Shown piece by piece: positions 50,389-57,820 of a stretch of 64,000 nt of DNA. Within the stretch, counting starts at the first letter, position 1, and each line of letters opens with the position of its first letter. The stretch spans positions 1 through 64,000 of the forward strand of contig CAYLHF010000017.1 in the NCBI GenBank assembly GCA_964383365.1, given 5' to 3'. Origin of the DNA: CAYLHF01 sp964383365 (lineage in GTDB: Bacteria; Bacteroidota; Rhodothermia; Rhodothermales; UBA10348). The notes under the pieces were generated by a model. That model saw nothing but the letters and a program-made list of their open reading frames with translations. It searched no databases and had not been told where the DNA came from. The position numbers and the translations under genes were made by a program.

Positions 50389-51782
50389 GGGTGATTCCTC
50401 TTGTGCATGAGTGCCGAAATGTCGGCTGACCAGTATGGAAGGTTTGCACTGAGCACTTCGGCGCCGTCTTCTGACACAAGTATCATGTCTTCGAGATAAT
50501 AGGTCTGGCCCTGCCACGAAAACATGGGTTCATACGCGATCACCGTCCGGGGAGCGAACACGTCGACGGCCTCCTCGCCACTCTCGATTCCGACCCCATG
50601 AATATGCCAGTTGACGGCATTCTCACCGGTGATCATGGCCCTGGCGATGTCATCGAGACCCTCTTTCGCGTGATGACGGGTGTACTCAAGTATAGCTTTT
50701 CTGCTTTCCTCGCGTACTTCGTCTCGGGAGATGCCGGATTGCATTTTTTTGATTCCGGCCAGGTAACCGGTGATGAGTAGATCCCAGACGCCGGCCTGTT
50801 CCTTCGAGAACGTTCCTGAGACAGGAATCGTGCGCCCCACATCGCCACCGTACCCTCTACTACCGCACCCGGTGTCAACGCGGACCAGTTCACCGTCTAT
50901 CATTTTTCGATTCATTGACGAGTAATCAAAAAACGACCGAACGAGGTTGTGTATTCCCGTGTTGGGTCCAGACATCATCCACGGCCAGAACGATGGACCT
51001 TCCCCTCCGTTATCGAGACATCCGGAAACGAATCCTGCCTCGGCTTCACGTTGCATAGCGCCGGGCCTGATCCGCTTGATGCCCTCCAGGAGAGCGCTTG
51101 CAGTCAATGCTGCGTTGTGTCTCAGAATCGCCACTTCGGCTTCAGATTTATTCCACCTCATGAGCCTTATGGCGTCCGTGGCCTGCTTGAAGACGGCGAT
51201 GGGAAAGGCTGTTCGGAGGCTCTGATGCCAGAGCGTCATATCGCCCGAGACAGCAAGCATATCCGATGGGACACCAACACCCTCCGGACGCCTCGGAGTT
51301 TCGAGGTAGATTGTGTCGACACCGTCCGAGAGTCTGCTTCGGATGAATCCCTGGAAGAACTCCCAGTCCTGGACGGTCGAATACCCAAGCCTTGTGGCCT
51401 CGGACGGCAGTGGACGAAGGCTCAGGCCCTCGACCGGGACGCCAAATGAACGCGGGTCGGGAGGGACAAAAAGATGCGTCTCCATGGCGACTCCGTCCAG
51501 CGCCAGAATGGCTGCCGGTTGGTGGTCCAGACCAGTGAAGTAGAAAAAACTGGGATCCTGATTCCATCCGGGTTCCTGCATTGATTTACCCGATGTCCGG
51601 GCTTTAAGAAGGAGAATGCCATCGGGAATTTGCTCGAGAATTTTCGCACGTCGGTTCACTAGTTCTGCCTGTGAGACCTGAGCGATTGCTTTGAGTTGTG
51701 GTTGCGCGAAGGCCAGGATGGCGGTCACAAGAAGTGCCGGGCTCCGGTACGGGGCAAGTCGATTCCACGAGCACTGGATCAT
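50385..51782 (-). CDS. Secreted Xaa-Pro aminopeptidase (M24B metallopeptidase)
   Basis: A 465-aa protein with an N-terminal signal peptide (about residues 14-34, ALLVTAILAFAQP). It is predicted to act in the periplasm or outside. The aminopeptidase P N-domain is followed by the pita-bread catalytic domain. Metal ligands visible are Asp in VRVDTGCGSRGYGGDVGRTIPV (two Asp), His in WHIHGVGIES, Glu in AYEPMF and Glu in YYLEDMILV. It removes N-terminal residues before Pro. It is translationally coupled to the downstream lipoprotein by a GTGA overlap and is divergent from the sigma factor gene. Confidence 0.9.
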   Translation of the reverse strand: MIQCSWNRLAPYRSPALLVTAILAFAQPQLKAIAQVSQAELVNRRAKILEQIPDGILLLKARTSGKSMQEPGWNQDPSFFYFTGLDHQPAAILALDGVAMETHLFVPPDPRSFGVPVEGLSLRPLPSEATRLGYSTVQDWEFFQGFIRSRLSDGVDTIYLETPRRPEGVGVPSDMLAVSGDMTLWHQSLRTAFPIAVFKQATDAIRLMRWNKSEAEVAILRHNAALTASALLEGIKRIRPGAMQREAEAGFVSGCLDNGGEGPSFWPWMMSGPNTGIHNLVRSFFDYSSMNRKMIDGELVRVDTGCGSRGYGGDVGRTIPVSGTFSKEQAGVWDLLITGYLAGIKKMQSGISRDEVREESRKAILEYTRHHAKEGLDDIARAMITGENAVNWHIHGVGIESGEEAVDVFAPRTVIAYEPMFSWQGQTYYLEDMILVSEDGAEVLSANLPYWSADISALMHKRNHP

Positions 51783-52043
51783 TGTTGGTGAGGCGCGAAT
51801 GAAGAGGTATACTTTCTTAATCCCTGTGGTCGGGCGATGAGATCCAAAGATACAAAATGTAGCATCCCATGGACCCGCGTTGTCATGAACAGGTACTGTG
51901 AACCTTTACAGAGGTACCATACCTTCTCTCTACGGCATTATTCGACCGAATTGAACCGATGTGGTCATGGAGCCGACTTAGGTGTGACAAGAGAATACAT
52001 CTGGCCAACGGCACCGGAGATTGTGAAGAGAGGATCCGACATA
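51783..52043. other. Divergent intergenic region between peptidase and sigma factor genes
   Basis: This 261-nt stretch holds the promoters of two divergent genes. An open frame runs through much of it (from 51837) into the sigma gene, but its sequence is not sigma-like. No clear -35/-10 pair, hairpin or RNA gene is visible. Confidence 0.45.
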
Positions 52044-52586
52044 TTGACTGAGATGGCTGTTTTGGGGGCCGTCCGGGGAGAGAGTAAGTCTCTTGAGATT
52101 CTGATTCGATATTGGCATCCCAGATTATTCGCTCACGCAGTGAAGCTTACTGGAGATCGGGACGGGGCAGAAGATGTCATGCAAGAGGTGTGGATTGCTG
52201 TCTCCAAAGGCATTCGACGACTGAGGGATCCTGTGAAATTCAAGGGATGGATATACCGGATCACGGGTAATAAATCGACGGACTGGATCAGATCAAAACA
52301 GGTTCGACGCTCTGTCAGTCAGCGACTCGAAAAAGAGATATCCAGCGAGGATTTCGTTGAGAGCATCGAGAGGGCGAAAGACGACCCTGTTGCGACGCTG
52401 CGGGCGCGATTGAGTGATCTTCCGGACACACAGCGGATAATTCTGACACTTTTTTACCTGGAAGAACTATCCGTAAAAGAGATTGGTCGTGCCCTCGATA
52501 TCGCAGCAGGAACCGTAAAATCCAGGTTATATCACGCTCGAAAAATGCTGAGAGAGGCATTGGAGGAAAACAATGAACTCAACTGA
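52044..52586 (+). CDS. ECF-type RNA polymerase sigma factor
   Basis: A sigma-70 family factor of about 180 residues with the two regions that define ECF sigma factors. Region 2 reads LIRYWHPRLFAHAVKLTGDRDGAEDVMQEVWIAVSKGIRRLRDPVKFKGWIYRITGN. Region 4 reads LSDLPDTQRIILTLFYLEELSVKEIGRALDIAAGTVKSRLYHARKMLREAL. The frame is open from 51837, but the extra N-terminus is unlike the family. TTG 52044 has an AGAGAGGA site about 10 nt upstream; ATG 52053 and GTG 52023 are alternatives. Its last 14 nt overlap the gene for a small membrane protein that probably controls it. Confidence 0.9.
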   Translation: MTEMAVLGAVRGESKSLEILIRYWHPRLFAHAVKLTGDRDGAEDVMQEVWIAVSKGIRRLRDPVKFKGWIYRITGNKSTDWIRSKQVRRSVSQRLEKEISSEDFVESIERAKDDPVATLRARLSDLPDTQRIILTLFYLEELSVKEIGRALDIAAGTVKSRLYHARKMLREALEENNELN

Positions 52587-52959
52587 AAAAAACATTGACC
52601 AGCTGATCCGCGAAGCGCTCAGCGAAGATGAATCGAGGTCATACGAAGAACTGGGTGAACAGTCAGTCATTTCTATGGCGCTCGGCATATTTTCCGGACG
52701 AAATCGGTACCTGATGATACTGATGGGAATTATTACCGTGATCTTTTTCGCGGCCGGTGTCTACTCCGGTATCAAGGCCTACAACGCGATCCAGACGAAT
52801 GAACTGATCCGCTGGACGGCGGCGTTCTTTTTCTTCATGATGGGTGTCATGGGTCTCAAGATCTGGTCGTGGATGGAGATGGAAAAGAACGCGACGATCA
52901 GGGAACTCAAGCGGGTCGAATTGCAGATCGTGAATCTCGCGAACCGGTTGCATTCCTGA
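52573..52959 (+). CDS. DUF6768 small membrane protein, probable sigma-factor partner
   Basis: A 128-aa protein with a soluble N-terminal part of about 45 residues and two membrane helices (about 46-67 and 80-103, including YLMILMGIITVIFFAAGVY and WTAAFFFFMMGVMGLKIW). A helical tail follows. The pattern DQLIREALSEDE... then TM pair matches DUF6768, a family found next to ECF sigma factors in Bacteroidota. It overlaps the sigma gene by 14 nt and probably holds or modulates the sigma factor as an anti-sigma-like protein. That function is inferred from position. Confidence 0.78.
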   Translation: MNSTEKNIDQLIREALSEDESRSYEELGEQSVISMALGIFSGRNRYLMILMGIITVIFFAAGVYSGIKAYNAIQTNELIRWTAAFFFFMMGVMGLKIWSWMEMEKNATIRELKRVELQIVNLANRLHS

Positions 52960-53009
52960 CGTAAGAGCGGTGCCTGGAGGGGAAATGCCCTGTTTGGTAA
53001 TTCAGGCAA

Positions 53010-53040
53010 TGGCGCGTCGCAGAGCATCTGCGACGCGCCA
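53010..53040. terminator. Strong 13-bp perfect hairpin between convergent genes
   Basis: GGCGCGTCGCAG (53011-53022) and CTGCGACGCGCC (53028-53039) form a perfect 12-bp stem with loop AGCAT, and flanking T-A (53010, 53040) extends it to 13. It lies between the DUF6768 gene and the convergent VOC gene. An A-run follows on the plus strand and no T-run on either, so it is an unusual but probable bidirectional terminator. Confidence 0.75.
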
Positions 53041-53050
53041 AAACGCTTCG

Positions 53051-53416
53051 CTAATGGGCTGACTGATCCTTCTGGATCAACCCGAGAGCATTTCCCTCTG
53101 GATCGGTTACGATGGCAAATGTTAATTCTCCGGCATCTGTGGGTCCGAGTCGTACCGTCCCACCGAGATTCTCTGCCCGTTGGACAGAAACCGAGAGATC
53201 GTCGACCTGCACGTAGAAGACTACCTCCGGTTTTCCCCCTGGTTCATGCCTGATACCGCCACCAATTGCGCCGGCTGTTTTTTCGGCAAGAAAACCATAT
53301 TGCATGTCTCCTTCTCCCCGGTGATCGATTACCCAACCGAAGAGGTCCGAATAGAATGATTCCAGGGCAGGACCATCCTGACCGGCAACCTCGATATGAA
53401 TAATCGGGTCTCCCAT
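53051..53416 (-). CDS. VOC/glyoxalase family protein
   Basis: A 121-aa protein of the vicinal-oxygen-chelate fold. It starts with IIHIEVAGQDGPALESFYSDLFGW, the usual glyoxalase N-terminus, and has DMQYGFLAEKTAGAIGGGI, VVFYVQVDDLSVSVQRAENLGGTV and FAIVTDPEGNALGLIQ, the second half of the fold. The His after II and Glu in the last motif are the likely metal contacts. The family covers glyoxalases, dioxygenases and antibiotic-binding proteins, so the substrate is unknown. It lies upstream of a shared terminator on the minus strand. Confidence 0.85.
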   Translation of the reverse strand: MGDPIIHIEVAGQDGPALESFYSDLFGWVIDHRGEGDMQYGFLAEKTAGAIGGGIRHEPGGKPEVVFYVQVDDLSVSVQRAENLGGTVRLGPTDAGELTFAIVTDPEGNALGLIQKDQSAH

Positions 53417-53440
53417 GATGTAGAGAATTTCAAGTGATGA

Positions 53441-53992
53441 TCACGGCCAGAGCCATCCAAAAACGCCCCCGGTAAGGAGAGCATACAGAAGGGCATCAAC
53501 GGTATTTTTTGCGACCTGAGACCAGGGCATCCCAAACCAGATGGCAGCCGCCGGAGTACTCAAGGCATATGCGACGAATGCGGTTGCCGATGTAAATCGA
53601 AAAACCACCATATAATCGGCTCCAGCCGAGAGCGACAGCCCCGCGAGATAGGAGACAAATATGCCCACGACAATATAATAGACGAATGTCAGCGTGAGCT
53701 GCTTCCCCATGGTGGGTGAACCGCTCGGAACGATATTGATAAACCCGACCGGGCCATCGACATACTTCGCTACATTTTCAGGTTCTTTCATCTGGGCCGG
53801 GTTTTCGACGTGCGGAACGACATAAGCGCCGGGAGCAATACCCGAGAGTGCCGTTCGGAGGGCATCCTCATCGGGTGTCTTCGCGAAGTCTGACTTATGG
53901 TGGGGTAACACCATCCAGACGACAGAGCTGGCAATAAAAACGAAGACAGCAGCGACGAGAATCGGCATCCACAGCGAGAAGATTGTTATCAT
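53441..53992 (-). CDS. Hypothetical inner-membrane protein
   Basis: A 183-aa membrane protein. The first helix (about residues 5-28, FSLWMPILVAAVFVFIASSVVWM) is followed by a soluble region HHKSDFAKTPDEDALRTALSGIAPGAYVVPHVENPAQM, then three further hydrophobic segments in the last half (YYIVVGIFVSYLAGLSL, FRFTSATAFVAYALSTPAAAIWFG, NTVDALLYALLTGGVFGWLW). The PHHKSDF motif after the first helix is striking. I do not recognise a named family, though the pattern looks conserved. It is 24 nt upstream of the VOC gene. Confidence 0.72.
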   Translation of the reverse strand: MITIFSLWMPILVAAVFVFIASSVVWMVLPHHKSDFAKTPDEDALRTALSGIAPGAYVVPHVENPAQMKEPENVAKYVDGPVGFINIVPSGSPTMGKQLTLTFVYYIVVGIFVSYLAGLSLSAGADYMVVFRFTSATAFVAYALSTPAAAIWFGMPWSQVAKNTVDALLYALLTGGVFGWLWP

Positions 53993-54102
53993 GGCGGGCC
54001 TCCACGTGTTAACTGTGCGAAATCCTAACGCGTGAACCTACACGATTATCGTTGCAATAACCAGTATCGTTGTCTCTCGTAGAAAAAAGGCCTCCCGGTC
54101 GC

Positions 54103-54702
54103 CTAACCGGATATGGTTACCGGCCAGTCAAAATCGACCTCGCGATCATCGGCGCGAACCGTACCGTTTTTTACAACATTGGTGTAATGATTCAGTTCGA
54201 CTCGAATCGTTCCGGCCCCGGACGCACCTGGCGCGACATCGACTGTAAAGGTAATTCCGATCGGAAGACCGTTGGGATCTGTATCTGCATATTCTATTGT
54301 GACCGATGCTGAAATGGCGTCGTTCGGTGTGTAAAAAATCTGGTGCACATTGGCTTCATCCGTTGCGATTTCTTCGGTTACTTCGAGCGTGTTCGGATCA
54401 TCGAATAACCGGATGGTTCCGTCATACGTGGTACCCGCTGCAAGCGTTATCGTATCGATGTCAAGGCTTGAGCTTTGAATGAGAGCGTCGCTACTGGTGG
54501 CCGTAAACGTCTGTGTCGCCGAAGACCCGGTCCGTGGAGTCAAAGAGATCTGAAGGCGCGTAACCAGTTCCTGCTGGATAGGTCGTTCCGCGTCAGGTTC
54601 CGTGGAATCGCAGCCGGTGAATAGAAGCAAAGCGGCGAATAGTCCTAGAGCGAAGGTACTACCGTACTCGAGCGAATAGATAGTCGGTCTGGTGATGATC
54701 AT
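54103..54702 (-). CDS. Lipoprotein paired with TonB-dependent receptor
   Basis: A 199-aa exported lipoprotein. The signal peptide ends in LLFTGC followed by DSTEPD, a clear lipobox. The mature part is beta-rich, rich in Thr and Asp, and includes DYDGTIRLFDDPNTLEVTEEIATDEANVHQIFYTP-like sequence (TYDGTIRLFDDPN, then HQIFYTP), and a closing VELNHYTNVVKNGTVRADDREVDFDWPV. I recall this family only as small lipoproteins encoded next to ZnuD-like receptors in Bacteroidota. The frame is open from GTG 54744 just after the receptor stop, but ATG 54702 starts a proper signal. It probably works with the receptor. Confidence 0.8.
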   Translation of the reverse strand: MIITRPTIYSLEYGSTFALGLFAALLLFTGCDSTEPDAERPIQQELVTRLQISLTPRTGSSATQTFTATSSDALIQSSSLDIDTITLAAGTTYDGTIRLFDDPNTLEVTEEIATDEANVHQIFYTPNDAISASVTIEYADTDPNGLPIGITFTVDVAPGASGAGTIRVELNHYTNVVKNGTVRADDREVDFDWPVTISG

Positions 54703-54744
54703 GAGATTGGTTATGTTCGTTACTTTTGGAAAAGGTGAATCCAC

Positions 54745-57075
54745 TTATTGCGTCGACCCGAACGGGATCTGAAGCCGCAGGACGATATTTCGCCCCGGTT
54801 CGTCGATGAAATAGCGGAACCGGCTGAGGAAGTCCCGATACCGTTCATTGAAAACGTTTCTGACGGACAGGCTCAGCCGAAGAGGAGCCGTCCCCACGTT
54901 CAATTCCGCGCCCAGTTGCGCGTTTATGATCGTGTAGCCATCGGGTGGGGGAGCGTAATCGACGTTTGCAGGAACCCGGTCCTGTTTACTGATAAATTGT
55001 GCCTCAATGTCGAGAAACGAGTCCTGAAACGAACGACTATCCGGCAGTGAGATCTGCGAATGTATCACGATTCTGTCGGACGGCATGCCAAATATCGGCT
55101 CGCTCGTGACCAGGTTGTCGGCCCGGAGTACGGACGCCTGCCCACCGAACAATAATCGGGGTGTCAGCTTAAAATCCAGATAACCGTCGAGGCCAGTCAA
55201 CTCGGCATCATTTTGTTGATATCTAAACGTCGGAAAAACGCCGCGAAGCGTTATCGTCGGACTTGGATCTGGAATCAGATACAGGTAGTTGTCGATTCGA
55301 TTTCTAAAGGCACTCAGTTCGAACGTCAGTCGATCATCGGCGTGTCGGAGGGTCGTATTCAGGTCCAGGCTTCGTTCTCCCACCAGGGACGCGTCCCCGA
55401 TCTCGACCTGTGCGGTCCCGTGATGCAGGCCGTTACTGTAGAGTTCGTTGACTCCCGGCGGTCTCCATCCCGTACCCAGATTTGCACTGATGGACCAGGA
55501 AGATGCAAACCGATACGTCGCCCCCGTCACTCCTGACACGTTACTGAAGCGGTGAATCCGGCGACTAAACCGGTCCTTCTTCTTGTCAAAAGGAAACACG
55601 CGCATCCATCGATAATCGTACCTGAGGCCGGCTTCTATGGAAAACCCCTCGTTCACGAAGGAACCGCGGGCGAAGCCACTTCCGGTGACCGCTCTGAAAT
55701 TGGGAATAAGAAAACCAGGCTCGATGTTAAAGTTGGCCTGATTCATCCCGCTAAGGCCGATGGTCCCGAACAGTCTCCCTCTCGGCCTGAAGCGCAGTCT
55801 GGTTTCGAGTGTATGCGTCTGGAGTTTCATGTCAAACCCGGGACGGACTTCGCTCCGACGCAAAAACGGCACGTCGAACTCTTTTCGGCGATTGTTCTGG
55901 AAGCCATACTGAATCTCCAGTCTGTCTCCCGAGGTGAGATGTAGGATGGACTGAAGAGAAATGAGATCATGTCGAATCTCCTGCTTGGGAGCATCTATCG
56001 CGTAGTTGGCGCGGACCACCTGTGGAGGGCGTCCGCGAGCGATGGCATCCAGGAGTCCGGATAGATTGCCAATGTGGGATCCTGAGTAGATACCCAGTTC
56101 GGTATCGTAGTGACTGAAGACGCCTTTTAACTCCAGACGGTCTCCAAGATACCCGAGTGAGATACGTCCATCGGATTCCCGGAAGGCAGAGTTCGTAATA
56201 ACGTAGTCCGGGGCGCTGGCATCTCGTGCCTCCCTGAAACTTCCCTGTATTCGCCATCCAAAACCCTCTACGCCAGCAACACCGCCCTCGAGGGCCAGCG
56301 CCCCGGCACCCTGTAGATTGTTGGAAAACCCGTTGAGCGTCAGCCTTCCGCTCACTCCCGGACGGGTTGGAAGTGGGGGTGCCTCGAGACGGATGGCACC
56401 GCCAAGAGCACCTACTCCATATTCAACCCCTGCCGCCCCCTTAATAACTTCTATCCGGCTCTGGGAAAACGGATCGATCTCCGGACCATGATCTCCACCC
56501 CACTGTTGTCCCTCCAGAGGGACGCCTGCGTTGAGGATGATAATACGTTGACTGTGGAGACCACGGATAACCGGCTTGGAGATTGACGGTCCGGTCGATA
56601 GCGATCGAACGCCCGGTAGTTTTTCCAGGGTCTCTCCCAGAGTCTGTCCGCGGACATCGTCCAGTCTCTTTCCCTCGAGAACAGAAACAGACTGTTGTGA
56701 TCGGGTGAGGATATCCCGGGCATCGCTGACGTCGGTAACCGTAACTCCCTCGGACTCGATAACAGCGGGCAACAATGTTACGTCGAGATGTACGGATCTG
56801 TCAGAAATCGAAACTGTTCGTCGCTCCAATACATATCCGACATACCTGAAGTTAACCAGAAACGTACCTTCCGGTAGCGGACCAAGGGTAAATCTCCCGT
56901 CGAGATCGGTTACCTGTCCCATTTGCAGGGTCTCGATGGTGACGGTGACATCCTGAAGCGGTTTGTTTCGCTCGTCCAGAACCCTTCCCGAAAGGTCCTG
57001 GCCGATAGATATTCGAGTCCCACAGACACCCAGGACAACACACATCAGCAGGATCCTTTTGCTCGCAGTAGACAT
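54745..57075 (-). CDS. TonB-dependent outer-membrane receptor, ZnuD-like, probable metal uptake
   Basis: A 776-aa outer-membrane receptor. The signal peptide (MSTASKRILLMCVVLGV...) is followed by a carboxypeptidase regulatory-like domain (GRVLDERNKPLQDVTVTIE...), then the plug with IRGLHSQRIIILNAGVPLEGQQWGGDHGPEID and SRIEVIKGAAGVEYGVGALGGAI. The QQWGGDHGPEID motif resembles receptors for zinc and other metals (ZnuD type). The barrel ends in an aromatic strand (LRLQIPF). The frame reaches 57126, but ATG 57075 begins the signal peptide. It lies between the lipoprotein and a DUF2946-like gene, which supports a metal-acquisition role. Confidence 0.88.
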   Translation of the reverse strand: MSTASKRILLMCVVLGVCGTRISIGQDLSGRVLDERNKPLQDVTVTIETLQMGQVTDLDGRFTLGPLPEGTFLVNFRYVGYVLERRTVSISDRSVHLDVTLLPAVIESEGVTVTDVSDARDILTRSQQSVSVLEGKRLDDVRGQTLGETLEKLPGVRSLSTGPSISKPVIRGLHSQRIIILNAGVPLEGQQWGGDHGPEIDPFSQSRIEVIKGAAGVEYGVGALGGAIRLEAPPLPTRPGVSGRLTLNGFSNNLQGAGALALEGGVAGVEGFGWRIQGSFREARDASAPDYVITNSAFRESDGRISLGYLGDRLELKGVFSHYDTELGIYSGSHIGNLSGLLDAIARGRPPQVVRANYAIDAPKQEIRHDLISLQSILHLTSGDRLEIQYGFQNNRRKEFDVPFLRRSEVRPGFDMKLQTHTLETRLRFRPRGRLFGTIGLSGMNQANFNIEPGFLIPNFRAVTGSGFARGSFVNEGFSIEAGLRYDYRWMRVFPFDKKKDRFSRRIHRFSNVSGVTGATYRFASSWSISANLGTGWRPPGVNELYSNGLHHGTAQVEIGDASLVGERSLDLNTTLRHADDRLTFELSAFRNRIDNYLYLIPDPSPTITLRGVFPTFRYQQNDAELTGLDGYLDFKLTPRLLFGGQASVLRADNLVTSEPIFGMPSDRIVIHSQISLPDSRSFQDSFLDIEAQFISKQDRVPANVDYAPPPDGYTIINAQLGAELNVGTAPLRLSLSVRNVFNERYRDFLSRFRYFIDEPGRNIVLRLQIPFGSTQ

Positions 57076-57281
57076 GACGACAACGTTGAAATGAGAGGTC
57101 TCCCTGATGGGAAGGACGATGGGCACTCGGCAGATCGACAGCCGATCCAGAGGACTACACGCGTCTACTGGTGATGAGACTGATCAGACGTAAATGAGCA
57201 AACCGGAGGCCGGCCCATTTTGAGTGCAAGAAGTTGAAGGGTGAGACTACACCGCTTCTGAACGGATGAATAACCCGTGTG

Positions 57282-57704
57282 TCAGACTACCGGCGGACCA
57301 CGCGCCGGAAACGTATATACGGCTCTGCCGGAGGACGTTTCGTTACCAGCTATCGAGATGTGAGTCGGTGATCCAACCGGATGAACAGATTGCTGAGCAG
57401 CCGGTTCGGCAAGGAGTAGAGACGCGATCAGCGACCAGTAGAGACACCCACCGTGGCCATCCATTCCGGCCGGGTCAACATGGCTGATATCTCGGGTTTC
57501 CGAATACGTAACGACTCGGATTGTGTGTGATTCATCGCCGACTTCCGACTCAGCGGATGTCCGCCCCGACACCATCATCAGATGCATCCCGTATGCTTCC
57601 GAGAAAAGCATGAATGCATAGTGGGACGCGGGCGCAAGGACACTTCCGACGACAAACGTCGTCAACAAAAGTCGCGAAAAAATATAGTTCCGGGCAGATA
57701 TCAC
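57282..57704 (-). CDS. DUF2946-like exported protein, probable metal-related
   Basis: A 140-aa protein with an N-terminal hydrophobic segment (about residues 9-27), a Cys near residue 87 (GGCLYW), a second hydrophobic stretch LIASLLLAEPAA and the C-terminal RGPPVV. That RxPP ending and the central Cys segment resemble DUF2946 proteins found beside copper or zinc systems. The middle has His and Met residues (HLMM, HVDPAGMDGHGG) that could bind metal. The start is GTG 57704. It lies 206 nt upstream of the receptor and is probably co-transcribed. Confidence 0.68.
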   Translation of the reverse strand: MISARNYIFSRLLLTTFVVGSVLAPASHYAFMLFSEAYGMHLMMVSGRTSAESEVGDESHTIRVVTYSETRDISHVDPAGMDGHGGCLYWSLIASLLLAEPAAQQSVHPVGSPTHISIAGNETSSGRAVYTFPARGPPVV

Positions 57705-57790
57705 GCAGACAGAAATCAGTTGGTTCGTGTCTCGATTCCGGGGAAAAGTAGCCGGACGACTCCGGTACTTAGACGTGTTACTCTCGGAAT

Positions 57791-57804
57791 GTTACGAAAA
57801 TAAC
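57791..57804. promoter_or_regulatory. Weak inverted repeat upstream of the metal-acquisition locus
   Basis: GTTA (57791-57794) and TAAC (57801-57804) flank a 6-nt centre, 87 nt upstream of the DUF2946-like start. The spacing resembles Fur/Zur-type operators only loosely. I list it as a lead, not as a proven site. Confidence 0.2.
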
Positions 57805-57820
57805 CACCAAGATCCAGCGA

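Noticed and set aside
51837..52043. N-terminal extension of the sigma factor frame
   Set aside because: The extra 69 residues are unlike any sigma factor, and a Shine-Dalgarno site supports a later start.
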